Below, one piece after another: positions 1 through 9,379 of a stretch of DNA of 56,557 nucleotides. Source of the stretch: Aestuariirhabdus sp. (GTDB lineage: Bacteria; Pseudomonadota; Gammaproteobacteria; Pseudomonadales; Aestuariirhabdaceae); contig JAUXFT010000007.1 of the NCBI GenBank assembly GCA_030622755.1, forward strand, positions 1 through 56,557, read 5' to 3'. Under the pieces are notes generated by a model. That model saw only the letters and a program-made list of their open reading frames with translations, had not been told where the DNA came from and searched no databases. Position numbers and translations under genes: made by a program. Numbering within the stretch: the first letter of the stretch is position 1; each line of letters begins with the position of its first letter.

Positions 1-207
1 GCTTGGCCTCCGACTTAGTTGAGACCGCTGGAGCTTGAGGGTGCAGAAGTCATGCTCGTGCCATTCTATGAGTTGCACAGACGGTTTGGGCAGCTCGACA
101 GCAATACACAATACCTCCTCTATTGTGAAAAGGGGGTCATGAGCCAGTTACATGCCATGCATCTCTGCGATGAAGGCTATAACAATGCCAGGGTTTATCG
201 CCCATAG
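1..207 (+). CDS. thiI: ThiI C-terminal rhodanese segment (partial, 5' end outside window)
   Basis: The last 62 residues match the C-terminal rhodanese domain of ThiI, the tRNA 4-thiouridine sulfurtransferase that also supplies sulfur for thiazole synthesis. The persulfide-carrying cysteine sits in YCEKGVMS, and the protein ends in VYRP, as is typical of gammaproteobacterial ThiI. The gene must begin left of the window. Oddly, the matching frame has a TAG stop at 16-18, immediately before the first recognisable residues; bases 3-23 read in another frame (ASDLVE) would align better with the expected upstream sequence. Either the gene is frameshifted or the edge contains a sequence error. The family call is strong; whether the gene is intact is unknown. 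Confidence 0.8.
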
Positions 208-303
208 TTGGATTTTGGTGGTGTGTTATAGCCCATACCGTTATTAGCTTGAATTTACCTGTCGATAAGTTGGATGAAACGGTGCAATTGAACCGTGCTC
301 CTG

Positions 304-309
304 TATAAT
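304..309 (+). promoter_or_regulatory. Putative typA -10 box
   Basis: A perfect TATAAT lies 32 bases before the typA start, in the only gap between thiI and typA. No good -35 element is seen 16-18 bases upstream, so the call rests on the -10 alone. Confidence 0.4.
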
Positions 310-341
310 TCGCGCTCTTTTTTTCCGTTGAGGTCCTGATT

Positions 342-2159
342 GTGATCGAAAAGCTACGTAATATTGCCATAATTGCTCATGTTGACCATGGCAAGACCAC
401 GCTGGTGGACAAACTGTTACAGCAGTCCGGCACATTGGAGCGTCGTGATCAGGGCGTTGAGCGGATCATGGACTCAAACGACCAGGAAAAAGAGCGTGGA
501 ATCACCATTCTCGCTAAAAATACAGCGATTGAGTGGAATGATTTCCATATCAATATTGTGGACACCCCTGGACACGCCGATTTTGGTGGTGAAGTTGAGC
601 GGGTAATGTCCATGGTCGACTCGGTACTGCTGCTGGTGGATGCCGTAGACGGTCCGATGCCGCAAACCCGTTTCGTCACCCAGAAAGCGTTTGAAAAAGG
701 TTTAAAGCCGATCGTTGTTATCAACAAAGTGGATCGCCCGGGTGCGCGACCTGACTGGGTGTTGGGCGAGGTCTTTGACCTGTTTGATCGCCTTGGTGCG
801 ACCGAAGAGCAGCTGGACTTTCCAATCATCTATGCGTCGGCTTTGAACGGTGTTGCTGGTGATGATCCGGAAAATATGGCCGAGAATATGAATCCTCTGC
901 TGGAGATGATCTGTGAAAAGGTCCCGGCTCCTGATGTTGATCTTGATGGTCCGTTGCAGTTGCAAATTTCTGCACTGGATTACAACAGCTATGTCGGTGT
1001 AATCGGAGTCGGCCGATTGACTCGCGGTACCGTTAAGCCGGGCTCTCCGGTTGTTGTGGTTGATGCCGAAGGCAATATACGCAAAGCCAAAGTTCTGAAG
1101 GTGATGGGCTATATGGGCTTGGAGCGAGTGGATACGGATCACGCTCAGGCCGGCGATATTATTTGCGTAACCGGTATCGATAAATTGAATATTTCGGATA
1201 CTATTTGTGATCCGGATCACCCTGAAGCGCTACCGGCGCTGATGGTAGATGAGCCAACAGTGAGCATGACCTTTCAGGTCAACGATTCTCCTTTTGCCGG
1301 TAAAGATGGCAAATATGTCACCTCACGCAATATCAGTGAGCGCCTCGAACGTGAACTGATTCATAACGTTGCGCTGCGTGTTAAACAGGGTGATTCTGCG
1401 GATAAATTCAAGGTGTCCGGTCGTGGTGAACTGCACTTGTCGGTGTTGATTGAAACAATGCGTCGTGAAGGTTTCGAGATGGGGGTGTCCCGTCCAGAAG
1501 TAGTGCAGAGAGAAGTTGATGGTGTGATTCAGGAACCATACGAGCATGTTGTCATCGATGTCGAAGAGGCGCATCAAGGTTCTATCATGGAAGAGATGGG
1601 GCTGCGTAAGGCTGATATGAAAAACATGGAGCCGGATGGCAAGGGTCGAGTAAAGCTTGAATTTATCGTTCCTGCGCGTGGTTTGATTGGTTTTCGTGGC
1701 TTGTTCCTGACCCTGACTTCTGGTTCCGGCATTATGACCAGTATTTTCGACCACTACGGTGAAGTGAAAGCCGGTGAAGTAGCTGCTCGTCAGAATGGTG
1801 TGCTGGTGAGTATGCTCAAGGGTAAAACCGCTGCTTATGCACTGTTTAATTTACAGAGTCGCGGTCGTTTGTTTTTGGGCCACGCAATTGATATTTACGA
1901 AGGGCAAATCATTGGTTTGCATTCGCGTAGCAATGACCTGGCCGTTAACCCTGTTAAGGGTAAGCAGCTAACTAACGTACGAGCCTCCGGTACTGATGAA
2001 GCCCTGACTCTGAGCCCGCCAGTAACCCATACGCTGGAACAGGCGCTTGAGTTTATTGAAGATGATGAGCTGGTGGAAGTGACGCCTAACAGCATTCGCT
2101 TGCGTAAAAAGTTGCTGACGGAAAACGAGCGAAAACGCGCTTCGCGTACTAAGGCTTAA
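342..2159 (+). CDS. typA: GTP-binding ribosome-associated protein TypA/BipA
   Basis: 605 residues, the usual family length. This translational GTPase binds the 70S ribosome at the A site and supports ribosome assembly and growth under stress. Visible GTPase motifs are G1 (AHVDHGKT, residues 12-19), the switch I region ERGITI (51-56), G3 DTPGH (74-78) and G4 NKVD (128-131). The EF-G-like domains and the BipA-specific C-terminal domain follow. The start is GTG with AGGT about 7 bases upstream; the N-terminus [13 protein letters not shown] is the normal one for the family. It is transcribed alone, between thiI and a hairpin terminator at 2174-2202. Confidence 0.97.
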   Translation: MIEKLRNIAIIAHVDHGKTTLVDKLLQQSGTLERRDQGVERIMDSNDQEKERGITILAKNTAIEWNDFHINIVDTPGHADFGGEVERVMSMVDSVLLLVDAVDGPMPQTRFVTQKAFEKGLKPIVVINKVDRPGARPDWVLGEVFDLFDRLGATEEQLDFPIIYASALNGVAGDDPENMAENMNPLLEMICEKVPAPDVDLDGPLQLQISALDYNSYVGVIGVGRLTRGTVKPGSPVVVVDAEGNIRKAKVLKVMGYMGLERVDTDHAQAGDIICVTGIDKLNISDTICDPDHPEALPALMVDEPTVSMTFQVNDSPFAGKDGKYVTSRNISERLERELIHNVALRVKQGDSADKFKVSGRGELHLSVLIETMRREGFEMGVSRPEVVQREVDGVIQEPYEHVVIDVEEAHQGSIMEEMGLRKADMKNMEPDGKGRVKLEFIVPARGLIGFRGLFLTLTSGSGIMTSIFDHYGEVKAGEVAARQNGVLVSMLKGKTAAYALFNLQSRGRLFLGHAIDIYEGQIIGLHSRSNDLAVNPVKGKQLTNVRASGTDEALTLSPPVTHTLEQALEFIEDDELVEVTPNSIRLRKKLLTENERKRASRTKA

Positions 2160-2173
2160 GTCGGTCTAAATAG

Positions 2174-2202
2174 AGCCCTGCAGCTTTCACTGTGGGGCTT
2201 TT
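2174..2202 (+). terminator. Rho-independent terminator after typA
   Basis: Ten-base stem AGCCCTGCAG / CTGTGGGGCT (two G-U pairs) with a 6-base loop, followed by a short T run (TTTT). It begins 15 bases after the typA stop codon. Confidence 0.75.
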
Positions 2203-2246
2203 CAAGGTAATGTAAACGCTGCCTGGTATTCTGCTAAGGAAGCGTA

Positions 2247-3221
2247 ATGTTTACCCTATATCCCTCAATTAAACCTCGCGAACGATACACCCTTACAGTC
2301 GATTCCCCACATCAACTTTATGTGGAGGAGAGCGGCAGTCGTGATGGTATTCCTGTGCTTTATGTTCATGGTGGCCCAGGCATGGCGTGCGATAAGCACA
2401 GTCGTCGCTTCTTTGATCCCGAAGTGTATCGTATCGTTCTGTTTGATCAGCGTGGCACCGGGCGTTCGACGCCTTATGCCGAGCTGGATGGCAATAATAC
2501 AGAAGCCATGATTGAGGATATGGAGCGAGTCAGAGAGCTCCTGGGTATAGAGAAATGGGTGTTATTTGGTGGTGCCTGGGGAGCAACGCTTAGTTTGCTG
2601 TATGCCCAGCGTTATCCAGACCGGGTGTTAGGAATGATACTGCGCGGCGTATTTCTTTGTCGTCAGCAAGACATTAAATGGTTTTTACAGGAAGGTGCCA
2701 GTCGGGTTTTTCCGGACTATTGGCAGCATTTTAGTGATCATATACCTGAGGCTGAGCGGGGCGACCTGTTACAAGCGTATTATAAGAGATTGACAGGTAC
2801 CGATGATCTGGCCCGTATGGCCGCAGCGAAAGCCTGGTCATTATGGGAAGGCCGCTGCGCATCGCTACGACCTAATCAGAACTTGCTGGATAATTACTCT
2901 GATCCTCATCGGGCGCAGTCAATGGCTCGTATGCAGTGTTACTACTTTATCAACCGGGGATTTATTGATGAAAATCAGATCCTCAAAAATATGCAGGTAA
3001 TCAGTGATACCCCGAGCATTCTGGTGCATGGGCGCTACGATATGATCAGTCCTCTGGACAATGCGTTTGAATTGCAGCGCCAATGGCCAGCCTCTGATCT
3101 GCATATCGTCAGGGATGCGGGCCATTCATCGATGGAGCCGAGTATATCGGATGCCCTTATTCGTGCGACGGATGAAATGGCAAAACGCTTGCGACCAGAC
3201 CTACAGCCAGACGAGGGCTAG
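2247..3221 (+). CDS. Proline iminopeptidase-like alpha/beta hydrolase lacking the nucleophile serine
   Basis: 324 residues, full length for the S33 prolyl aminopeptidase family, which removes N-terminal proline from peptides in the cytoplasm. The oxyanion-hole motif HGGPG (41-45) and DQRGTGRS (67-74) are intact, as are the expected acid (HGRYD) and base (DAGHSS) near the C-terminus. The nucleophile elbow, normally GGSWGS, reads GGAWGA: residue 110 is Ala (GCC, 2574-2576). As written the protein should not work by the family's serine mechanism. It may be an inactive paralogue, have another function, or contain a single-base error. The start has AAGGA 6 bases upstream. It lies 45 bases before dtd on the same strand. 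Confidence 0.88.
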   Translation: MFTLYPSIKPRERYTLTVDSPHQLYVEESGSRDGIPVLYVHGGPGMACDKHSRRFFDPEVYRIVLFDQRGTGRSTPYAELDGNNTEAMIEDMERVRELLGIEKWVLFGGAWGATLSLLYAQRYPDRVLGMILRGVFLCRQQDIKWFLQEGASRVFPDYWQHFSDHIPEAERGDLLQAYYKRLTGTDDLARMAAAKAWSLWEGRCASLRPNQNLLDNYSDPHRAQSMARMQCYYFINRGFIDENQILKNMQVISDTPSILVHGRYDMISPLDNAFELQRQWPASDLHIVRDAGHSSMEPSISDALIRATDEMAKRLRPDLQPDEG

Positions 3222-3266
3222 TCCGGTGGTAATACATCTGGAGCTTGCTGGTGTTGGACTGGTTTT

Positions 3267-3707
3267 TTGAAGGCGCTCATTCAGCGAGTCAGTGAGGCGT
3301 GCGTTACCGTCGATGGTCAGTGTACGGGTGAAATTGAGGCCGGTTTGTTAGTGTTGCTGGGGGTTGAAAAACAAGATACCCGCCAGATAGCAGACCGACT
3401 TCTGCGGCGATTATTGTCTTATCGGGTGTTCAGTGATGATGAAGATAAGATGAATCTTAGTGTCAGTGATATTTGTGGCGGCCTGTTGATAGTCTCGCAG
3501 TTCACGTTGGTGGCTGACACTCGTAAAGGCTTAAGGCCCGGTTTTAGTAGTGCTGCACCGCCATTGTTGGGGGAAGAGCTCTATAATTATATGCTGGAAC
3601 AGGCCGCAACCAGGTACGATAATGTTGCCAGTGGTCAGTTTGGAGCTGATATGAAAGTGAGCCTGGTGAATGATGGACCTGTGACCTTTCTTCTCGAAGT
3701 TAATTAA
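3267..3707 (+). CDS. dtd: D-aminoacyl-tRNA deacylase
   Basis: 146 residues, the standard length. Dtd hydrolyses D-aminoacyl-tRNAs (and glycyl-tRNA-Ala), recycling tRNA and preventing D-amino acid incorporation. The two defining motifs are present: SQFT (77-80) and the Gly-Pro motif GPVT (137-140). The start is a TTG (3267-3269) giving the normal N-terminus MKALIQRV; no in-frame ATG fits and no strong ribosome-binding site precedes it, so translation may depend on the upstream hydrolase gene. Confidence 0.95.
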   Translation: MKALIQRVSEACVTVDGQCTGEIEAGLLVLLGVEKQDTRQIADRLLRRLLSYRVFSDDEDKMNLSVSDICGGLLIVSQFTLVADTRKGLRPGFSSAAPPLLGEELYNYMLEQAATRYDNVASGQFGADMKVSLVNDGPVTFLLEVN

Positions 3708-3766
3708 TTCTGTGCATAACAGTCGGCGGCTGGGTTGAGTCTTTTAACAATAGATGGGCTTAATAC

Positions 3767-3800
3767 AGACAGAAAACACCCCAAAATAGTTTTCCTGTCT
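3767..3800. terminator. Possible shared hairpin between convergent dtd and rsmE
   Basis: Inverted repeat AGACAGAAAAC / GTTTTCCTGTCT with one bulged base and an 11-base loop, in the 142-base gap between convergent genes. There is no clear T run on either strand, so terminator function is only inferred from position. Confidence 0.3.
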
Positions 3801-3849
3801 TGAGCTGAGTTATTCTCGTCGGTTTTAATTTCAGGGAACAGTTCTTGTT

Positions 3850-4563
3850 CTAAAAATCATCGAAAAGTTTGCCGATAATCAGTGGTATCGCGGTTTCAAC
3901 CCGTTGGATGCGCGGGCCAATATGGAAACTCTCGAAACCTGCCTGTTGCAGCTTTTCAATTTCGTAAGGAATAAACCCGCCTTCCGGGCCAATGACCAGC
4001 AAGCTCTCTTCATCAAGCTGGTGAGGGACAGTATGAGAGCTTATGGGATGTGCTAGCAGGCAGCGCTTGTTTTGAGTCATCGCTGGCAAGCGGTCTTCCA
4101 CAAAAGGCTTAAAGCGTTTTTCCAGTTGAACAACGGGAAGTCTGGTATCGCGAGATTGTTCTAATCCCAGAATGAGCTGTTCGCGAATTCGCGATTGTTC
4201 CAGCCAGGCGGATTGCCAGAAACTTTTTTCCACTCGATAACTGTTAAACAGGATGAGCTCTTTAACGCCCAGTGCGCTGATGCTTTGCAAAATTCTTCGC
4301 AGCATTTTGGGGCGTGGTAATGCGAGTAGCAAGGTTAACGGTAAAGGGGGAGGAGGCGCTTGGTTAAGGCTTACCTTGAGTGTGGCATGATCCGCATCGA
4401 CAGAGATCAGTTCGGCTTCTCCCATTGCGCCGTCAATTACACCGATACGGAGTCGATCGCCAAGGTTTGCCCGGTGAACTTCCCGGATATGCTTGAGGCG
4501 CCTGCCTCTAAGTATCACCTGCTCCGCTTCGAGTTCACTGGCAGCGATCAGCAACAGGTTCAT
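3850..4563 (-). CDS. rsmE: 16S rRNA (uracil-1498-N3)-methyltransferase RsmE
   Basis: 237 residues, normal for RsmE, a SPOUT-class enzyme that methylates N3 of U1498 in 16S rRNA. An N-terminal PUA-like domain (about 1-70) is followed by the knotted SPOUT domain, with the SAM-binding IGPEGGF at 191-197 and a C-terminal RVETAIPL that fits the family's R-x-E-T-A pattern. It starts 7 bases after the reconstructed stop of the frameshifted decarboxylase-like gene, so the two were probably co-transcribed. Confidence 0.95.
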   Translation of the reverse strand: MNLLLIAASELEAEQVILRGRRLKHIREVHRANLGDRLRIGVIDGAMGEAELISVDADHATLKVSLNQAPPPPLPLTLLLALPRPKMLRRILQSISALGVKELILFNSYRVEKSFWQSAWLEQSRIREQLILGLEQSRDTRLPVVQLEKRFKPFVEDRLPAMTQNKRCLLAHPISSHTVPHQLDEESLLVIGPEGGFIPYEIEKLQQAGFESFHIGPRIQRVETAIPLIIGKLFDDF

Positions 4564-4570
4564 GGTGTTA

Positions 4571-5007
4571 TCAAGGCTCTTTATTCACGGTCGGAGTGGA
4601 GGGCTGAGTAGTGGTTTTGATGGGAGCTTCGACGTCTTGCCAGCTATCTATGACCTCTTTGGCGGCTCGAAAAGCATCAATGGCTGCTGGTGCTCCACAG
4701 TACACCAAGCTGCAGCAACACTTCACGAATCTCTTCTACGCTGCAGCCATTACGCAATGCACCCCGTACGTGTCCCTTGAGTTCTTGCGGACACTTCATA
4801 GGGGCTGAGCATGGCGATGGTAACCAGGCTTCTGGTCGAACGGGGTAGACCATCGCGGGACCAGGTGCTGCCCCAGGCATGTTCAGTGACCCATTGCTGT
4901 AGGGGTTCGTCGAAGCTTTCCATGTTAGCGAAAGCGCGTTCGACAAATTCGTGGCCCATCACTTCACGGTGTATCTTAAGACCGTTTTTGAAATCCAGCG
5001 CGCTCAT
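4571..5007 (-). pseudogene. Carboxymuconolactone decarboxylase-like gene with two frameshifts
   Basis: Three consecutive pieces in three different frames together make one protein of about 145 residues related to the gamma-carboxymuconolactone decarboxylase / AhpD-like family. Frame one starts MSALDFKNGLKIHREVMG and carries TEHAWG and RSLVTIAML. After a shift near 4814-4818 the next piece reads CPQELKGHVRGALRNGCS and EEIREVLLQ. After a second shift near 4707-4711 the last reads VYCGAPAAIDAFRAAKEV and runs to a stop at 4571-4573. Both shifts fit loss of two bases. Either the gene is decayed or the sequence has two errors. In intact relatives this family decarboxylates 4-carboxymuconolactone (protocatechuate pathway) or acts as a small oxidoreductase; no other aromatic-degradation gene is nearby. 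Confidence 0.8.
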
Positions 5008-5042
5008 AAACAGCTCTTATGGAGTAATGGGGACAGCATCTG

Positions 5043-5852
5043 TTATTGCGTAGCCTCTTCACTATCTTCACTATCTTCACTATCTTCACTATCTTCACTA
5101 TCTTCGTCGTCTGATTTCGGAATCATGCGCCCGAACATGATGCCGATCTCAAACAGCACCCACATCGGAAATGCCAGCAAAGCTTGTGAAATAACGTCAG
5201 GCGGAGTTAATAGCATTCCCAATACGAAGCAGCCAACAACAACGTAGGGACGTTTTTCTTTGAGGCTGTCGACGGTTGATGCGCCCGACCAGATTAACAG
5301 GACGGTAGCGATTGGAATTTCAAAGGCGATGCCAAAGGCAAAAAACAGTTTAAGCACAAAATCCAGATAGCGATTGATGTCGGTCATTATGGTGACATCG
5401 GCAGGCCCGACGCTGGTAAAGAAGCCAAAGACCAGAGGGAATACCACGTAGTACGCAAAAGCGATACCCGCATAAAAAAGCACGACGCTGGAAAACAGCA
5501 TGGGTATCGCTATACGTTTTTCATGGCGATAGAGGCCGGGTGCGATAAAGCTCCAGATCTGATGCAAGATAAATGGAATGGCTAAAAATATGGACAGAAC
5601 GATGGTTAGCTTGAAAGGCGTCAGGAAGGGTGAGGCAACTTCCGTTGCAATCATGGTGGAGCCTTCAGGAAGAAATTTCCTGAGTGGCTCAGACACAAAC
5701 GCATAGATCTCGTTGGCAAAATAGAATAGCCCGAGGAAAATAACCAGCACAACCAGGACGGAGCGCAGAATTCTGTCTCGTAGTTCTACCAGGTGTGATA
5801 TCAGGGGTTGTGCTGCAGTGCTTTTTGCTTCGTCAGCGTTAGGTTCGCTCAT
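5043..5852 (-). CDS. tatC: Sec-independent translocase subunit TatC
   Basis: 269 residues. TatC is the six-helix inner-membrane receptor that binds twin-arginine signal peptides. The N-terminal [13 protein letters not shown] motif and the hydrophobic helices are present, along with the conserved FxxP-type region [16 protein letters not shown] and helix-connecting segments. After the last helix the protein ends in an unusual acidic tail of repeated Asp-Ser-Glu triplets, encoded by five perfect copies of a 9-base repeat (5061-5105). It is the last gene of tatABC; the start is supported by AAAGAAG upstream. Confidence 0.97.
   Translation of the reverse strand: MSEPNADEAKSTAAQPLISHLVELRDRILRSVLVVLVIFLGLFYFANEIYAFVSEPLRKFLPEGSTMIATEVASPFLTPFKLTIVLSIFLAIPFILHQIWSFIAPGLYRHEKRIAIPMLFSSVVLFYAGIAFAYYVVFPLVFGFFTSVGPADVTIMTDINRYLDFVLKLFFAFGIAFEIPIATVLLIWSGASTVDSLKEKRPYVVVGCFVLGMLLTPPDVISQALLAFPMWVLFEIGIMFGRMIPKSDDEDSEDSEDSEDSEDSEEATQ
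5061..5105. repeat. Five perfect tandem copies of a 9-bp unit in the 3' end of tatC
   Basis: The unit ACTATCTTC (+ strand) is repeated five times without a mismatch. Because the unit is three codons long it adds Asp-Ser-Glu triplets to the cytoplasmic C-terminus of TatC without breaking the frame. A 9-bp perfect repeat is prone to copy-number change by slippage. Confidence 0.95.
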
Positions 5853-5905
5853 ATAGCTTCTTTAATTGATTTCCGATAGCTGGCCGACCTGATCAGAGAG
5901 TCAGG

Positions 5906-6304
5906 TCAGGCATCGTTTTTAGATGAGTCATTTTTGGACGAATTAGAAGCAACGGCTTCTGATGTATCGGCCGAACTATCCGCTTGATAAGATTTGACGT
6001 CAACGTCCAGGCTTTCGGCTTGCAGGCTTCGATTGATATCCGCCTGGGTTCGGCTAAGGCCGCTTTGAATGTCGCGGCCTGTATCGCTGAGATCCTTTAG
6101 CACAGATTCGTTGTGCAGTTGACGGCGAATATCATCCGCTCCAATCTCTCGCTCAATTTCACTTTTCACCGACGCAAAGCCACGTTTTAAACGACCGATC
6201 CATAAAGCTATGGATCGAACGGTTGAAGGCAGGCGTTCAGGCCCCAGCACCAATAATGCCACGATGCTGATGATAACAATTTCTGCAAAGCCGATATCAA
6301 ACAC
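5906..6304 (-). CDS. tatB: Twin-arginine translocase subunit TatB
   Basis: 132 residues. TatB forms the substrate-receptor complex with TatC. It has a short N-terminal helix (about 3-21, [20 protein letters not shown]) with the glutamate at position 8 and the GPERLP hinge, then an amphipathic helix and a long variable tail rich in Ser, Asp and Lys. The start codon is GTG; MFDIGF is the family's normal N-terminus. It lies 15 bases after tatA. Confidence 0.95.
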   Translation of the reverse strand: MFDIGFAEIVIISIVALLVLGPERLPSTVRSIALWIGRLKRGFASVKSEIEREIGADDIRRQLHNESVLKDLSDTGRDIQSGLSRTQADINRSLQAESLDVDVKSYQADSSADTSEAVASNSSKNDSSKNDA

Positions 6305-6319
6305 GTTGTGTTAACTCGC

Positions 6320-6577
6320 TCAAGACTTTTGATCGCCAACCTTGTCGGCATTTGCACTTTGGTTGGTTTCAGCCTGAGTGCTTTCCAGAGGGCTTTCGCC
6401 CTTTTGAGGTTCGTCCAGTTTTTTGGGCTCTTCCTCGGTATTCATCGCTTTCTTAAAGCCTTTGATTGCTCCACCCAGATCGCCTCCCAGGTTGCGTAAT
6501 TTTTTGGTGCCGAACAGCATAACCACGATGACCAATACGATGAGCAGCTGCCAGATACTAATTCCACCAAATCCCAT
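6320..6577 (-). CDS. tatA: Twin-arginine translocase subunit TatA
   Basis: 85 residues. TatA subunits assemble to form the transport pore. The N-terminal transmembrane helix starts [15 protein letters not shown]; the [17 protein letters not shown] segment is the conserved hinge and amphipathic helix; the tail is charged and variable. A strong AGGAGAAGG ribosome-binding site precedes the ATG. First gene of tatABC and downstream of the HIT gene. Confidence 0.96.
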   Translation of the reverse strand: MGFGGISIWQLLIVLVIVVMLFGTKKLRNLGGDLGGAIKGFKKAMNTEEEPKKLDEPQKGESPLESTQAETNQSANADKVGDQKS

Positions 6578-6626
6578 AATCCTTCTCCTAAAATGTGTAG
6601 TGCTAAATATTTATTATGTTACGTGT

Positions 6627-6962
6627 TTACAAGGGATGCGGCGTGCCGCCACCCAGAATATGAAAGTGGAGATGAAACACCTCCTGACCGCCACCTTTAT
6701 CGGTGTTGGTCACGGCACGAAATCCGTCATCAAGACCATGCTGGCGAGCAATTTTAGGTATCGTTAGCAGGATTCTTGCCATGAGTGCAGAGTCATCGGC
6801 CTTGAGATCGTAGAGATTTACAATATGTTGCCTGGGAATTACTAACAGGTGTACGGGTGCCTTTGGCGAAATGTCACGAAACGCCACGCAATCGTCATCC
6901 TGATAGACGATATCGGCAGGAATGTCTCCAGTACTGATTTTGCAAAACAGACAATCGCTCAT
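6627..6962 (-). CDS. HIT family protein (HinT-like nucleotide hydrolase)
   Basis: 111 residues. Contains the histidine triad HLHFH at 97-101, followed by ILGG, and the zinc-type CLFCKI near the N-terminus. HinT proteins hydrolyse purine nucleoside phosphoramidates. The ATG overlaps the stop codon of hisE by one base (TAATG), so the two are translationally coupled. The same his - HIT - tat order occurs in pseudomonads and relatives. Confidence 0.93.
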   Translation of the reverse strand: MSDCLFCKISTGDIPADIVYQDDDCVAFRDISPKAPVHLLVIPRQHIVNLYDLKADDSALMARILLTIPKIARQHGLDDGFRAVTNTDKGGGQEVFHLHFHILGGGTPHPL

Positions 6963-7297
6963 TATTTTTTACCTGTACGAGACGCTTTTTCGTCAAGACC
7001 TGAAAGGTTGAAGCGGCGCTCAAGTTCCTTTAGTACATCATCAGGACCCAGATCAAGGTGTGACAACATGACCAGAGAATGAAACCACAGATCAGCGGTT
7101 TCGTATACCAGGTCTTTGGTCTTACCGCTGGATTCGGCATCTTTAGCGGCTAATATAGTCTCAGTGGCCTCTTCGCCAATTTTCTCCAGTATTTTATTGA
7201 GTCCCTTGGCGTGCAAGCTTGCCACGTAGGAGCTATCTGCTGGCGCCAGTTTGCGCTGTTCAAGAATAGTGGCGAGAGCTTGTAATACGTCGTTCAT
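6962..7297 (-). CDS. hisE: Phosphoribosyl-ATP pyrophosphatase
   Basis: 111 residues from the chosen start, matching stand-alone HisE. It hydrolyses phosphoribosyl-ATP to phosphoribosyl-AMP, the second step of histidine synthesis. The all-alpha MazG-like signature is seen in [19 protein letters not shown] and [16 protein letters not shown], which supply the metal-binding acidic residues. The reading frame is open further upstream (to 7396), but [16 protein letters not shown] aligns with known N-termini; a second possible ATG is at 7324. Neither has a strong ribosome-binding site. Lies 47 bases after hisI. Confidence 0.93.
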   Translation of the reverse strand: MNDVLQALATILEQRKLAPADSSYVASLHAKGLNKILEKIGEEATETILAAKDAESSGKTKDLVYETADLWFHSLVMLSHLDLGPDDVLKELERRFNLSGLDEKASRTGKK

Positions 7298-7344
7298 GAA
7301 TCTGTCGGGTCTGTTGGGTGACATCGTCGCGAGATGCTCGATGA

Positions 7345-7740
7345 TTAATAGATATCTTGCGGGTCTTTCAGTACAGGAGCAACTATTTTCCAGCAAGGCT
7401 GATCGCTCGAAGTATCAAGTTCACGGTAGAAACAACTTCTCCGGCCAGTATGGCAGGCAATATCACCTGATTGTTCGACTGCGAGAATGATCGCGTCAGC
7501 ATCACAGTCGAGGCGAATACTCTTAAGCTGCTGGGTATGGCCGGAACTTTCGCCTTTACGCCAGATCGCCTGACGGGAACGAGACCAATATACGGCTCGT
7601 TGCTCTGAAATTGTCAGTTGCAGGGATTCGCGGTTCATCCAGGCCATCATGAGTATTTCATTAGTGGCTTGATCCTGTGCGATAGCGGCAACCAGTCCAT
7701 CATTGTTCCAGCGCACCTCGTCTATCCAGCTATTGCCCAT
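7345..7740 (-). CDS. hisI: Phosphoribosyl-AMP cyclohydrolase
   Basis: 131 residues. HisI opens the adenine ring of phosphoribosyl-AMP, the third step of histidine synthesis. The metal-binding LDCDADA (77-83) and zinc-type CHTGRRSC (96-103) are present. The open frame extends to 7869, overlapping the end of ubiB, but the ATG at 7740 gives the usual N-terminus and has an AAAGGA site at the right distance. In enterobacteria HisI and HisE are fused; here they are separate adjacent genes. Confidence 0.94.
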   Translation of the reverse strand: MGNSWIDEVRWNNDGLVAAIAQDQATNEILMMAWMNRESLQLTISEQRAVYWSRSRQAIWRKGESSGHTQQLKSIRLDCDADAIILAVEQSGDIACHTGRRSCFYRELDTSSDQPCWKIVAPVLKDPQDIY

Positions 7741-7766
7741 GATAATATCCTTTTGGTTCCCGCCAT

Positions 7767-9377
7767 CTACCTGATCACTATCAAGTAGATGCCGACTAGC
7801 GCTAATGCACCGCTTTCCCAATGAGAGCCATTGGCGATAATGTGGGGCAGTTCCGGAACGGCGCTCCATCCGGCAAGCAGTAATGTTGCTACCCCCAGTA
7901 CTTTTTCACTGCGAAAAGTCGTTCGTGGTGCTGGCTCTGGAGTGGATTTGTGGCTTACGACCTGATTACGCTCTTGTAGCAAATTGAATATTAGCTGCGG
8001 TATGTGAGGAGCCTGTTCAACCCATTCGGGTGCTTGCTCACGAAAAGATTCGAATACTCCACGAGGGCCAAGTCGTTGTTCCATCCAGTTTTCCAGGAAG
8101 GGGTAAGCCGTATCCCAAAGATCAAGGTCTGGATATAGTTGACGGCCGAGTCCTTCGATATTGAGCAGCGTTTTTTCCAACAGCACAAGTTGTGGTTGCA
8201 CTTGCATATCGAAACGGCGCGCTGTCTGGAAAAGTTTGAGCAATAACTGGCCAAAGGATATTTCGTTTAATGGTTTAGCAAATATGGGCTCGCAAACGCT
8301 GCGAATAGCAGCTTCAAGCTCGTTGACCCGGGTGTCTGCGGGTACCCAGCCGGAATCGATGTGCAGCTGAGCTACGCGATGATAATCCTGTTTAAAGAAG
8401 GCCAGCAGATTGCGGGCCAGGTAGCTTTGATCGTCCGGAGTGAGGGATCCGACAATACCAAAATCGAGGGCGATGTAGCGGGGGTTTAGAGGATCGCTGG
8501 CATCTACAAAAATATTACCCGGGTGCATGTCGGCATGGAAAAACGCATCTCTGAATACCTGCGTAAAGAATATCTCCACGCCATGTTCTGCAAGCTTCTT
8601 CATATCAACACCCAGTGATTTGAGTGTTTCTATCTCCCCGATGGGGACACCGTAAATACGTTCCAGTGTCAGAACTCTCTCGCCACAATAGTCCCAGTGA
8701 ACTTGTGGTATATAGAGTTGGCTGGAGCCTTCAAAGTTGCGCCGCAATGCTGAGGCATTAGCGGCTTCACGTTGCATGTCGAGTTCATCCATGATGGTGT
8801 TCTCGTAATCGGCAACAACTTCCACGGGACGCAAGCGGCGGCCGTCAGCAGATATTTTGCTGGTCAGTTTAGCAATCAGATAGAGCAGCTTTAGATCTTT
8901 GCGAATGACCTTCTCAATGTCCGGCCGCACAACTTTAACGACAACTTCTTCACCGCTGTGCAGACGGGCGCTGTGTACCTGGGCAACCGAGGCAGAGGCC
9001 AGAACATCGGTGCTGAATTCGGCAAACAGCTTGTCTACCGGAGCCCCTAGATCCTGCTCAATAATATTGCGGGCGACTTCACCGCAAAAAGGCGGAACAT
9101 TATCCTGGAGTTTGATAAGTTCATCGGCGATATCGTCAGGTAACAGGTCTCGGCGAGTGGAGAGTAGTTGGCCGAATTTAATATAGATAGGACCCAGTTC
9201 TTCCAGCGCCAAGCGTAATCGCTCACCACGGCTCAGGTTGCTTTTTTTAAAGCGCCAGGGAGAAAGTGCACGTGCGAGACGTAGATACCATGGTAGTGAG
9301 ACACCTTGCAGCAAATCGTCAATGCGGTAGCTACCAATTATCAGGAAAATGCGAATCAGGCGGCGCAGTTGTTGCAC
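7767..9377 (-). CDS. ubiB: Ubiquinone biosynthesis protein UbiB (ABC1/ADCK family atypical kinase)
   Basis: 536 residues. UbiB is a membrane-anchored protein-kinase-like ATPase needed for ubiquinone synthesis. The family-specific KxGQ motif is KFGQ (67-70), followed by [10 protein letters not shown]; kinase elements [11 protein letters not shown] and ALDFGIVG (the metal-binding DFG) are intact. Two hydrophobic helices at the C-terminus (about 490-536) provide the membrane anchor. Starts 2 bases after ubiJ ends, in a ubiE-ubiJ-ubiB operon. Confidence 0.97.
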   Translation of the reverse strand: MQQLRRLIRIFLIIGSYRIDDLLQGVSLPWYLRLARALSPWRFKKSNLSRGERLRLALEELGPIYIKFGQLLSTRRDLLPDDIADELIKLQDNVPPFCGEVARNIIEQDLGAPVDKLFAEFSTDVLASASVAQVHSARLHSGEEVVVKVVRPDIEKVIRKDLKLLYLIAKLTSKISADGRRLRPVEVVADYENTIMDELDMQREAANASALRRNFEGSSQLYIPQVHWDYCGERVLTLERIYGVPIGEIETLKSLGVDMKKLAEHGVEIFFTQVFRDAFFHADMHPGNIFVDASDPLNPRYIALDFGIVGSLTPDDQSYLARNLLAFFKQDYHRVAQLHIDSGWVPADTRVNELEAAIRSVCEPIFAKPLNEISFGQLLLKLFQTARRFDMQVQPQLVLLEKTLLNIEGLGRQLYPDLDLWDTAYPFLENWMEQRLGPRGVFESFREQAPEWVEQAPHIPQLIFNLLQERNQVVSHKSTPEPAPRTTFRSEKVLGVATLLLAGWSAVPELPHIIANGSHWESGALALVGIYLIVIR

Positions 9378-9379
9378 GG

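Noticed and set aside
702-1220. Minus-strand frame of 172 codons
   Set aside because: Antisense to typA, which is intact and strongly conserved; no SD and no family match.
5061-5105. CRISPR-like short repeats
   Set aside because: Nine-base units with no spacers; a coding microsatellite in tatC, not a CRISPR array.
4951-5247. Plus-strand frame rich in Ser-Leu-Ser repeats
   Set aside because: It is the antisense reading of the tatC 9-bp repeats, inside a clearly coding gene.
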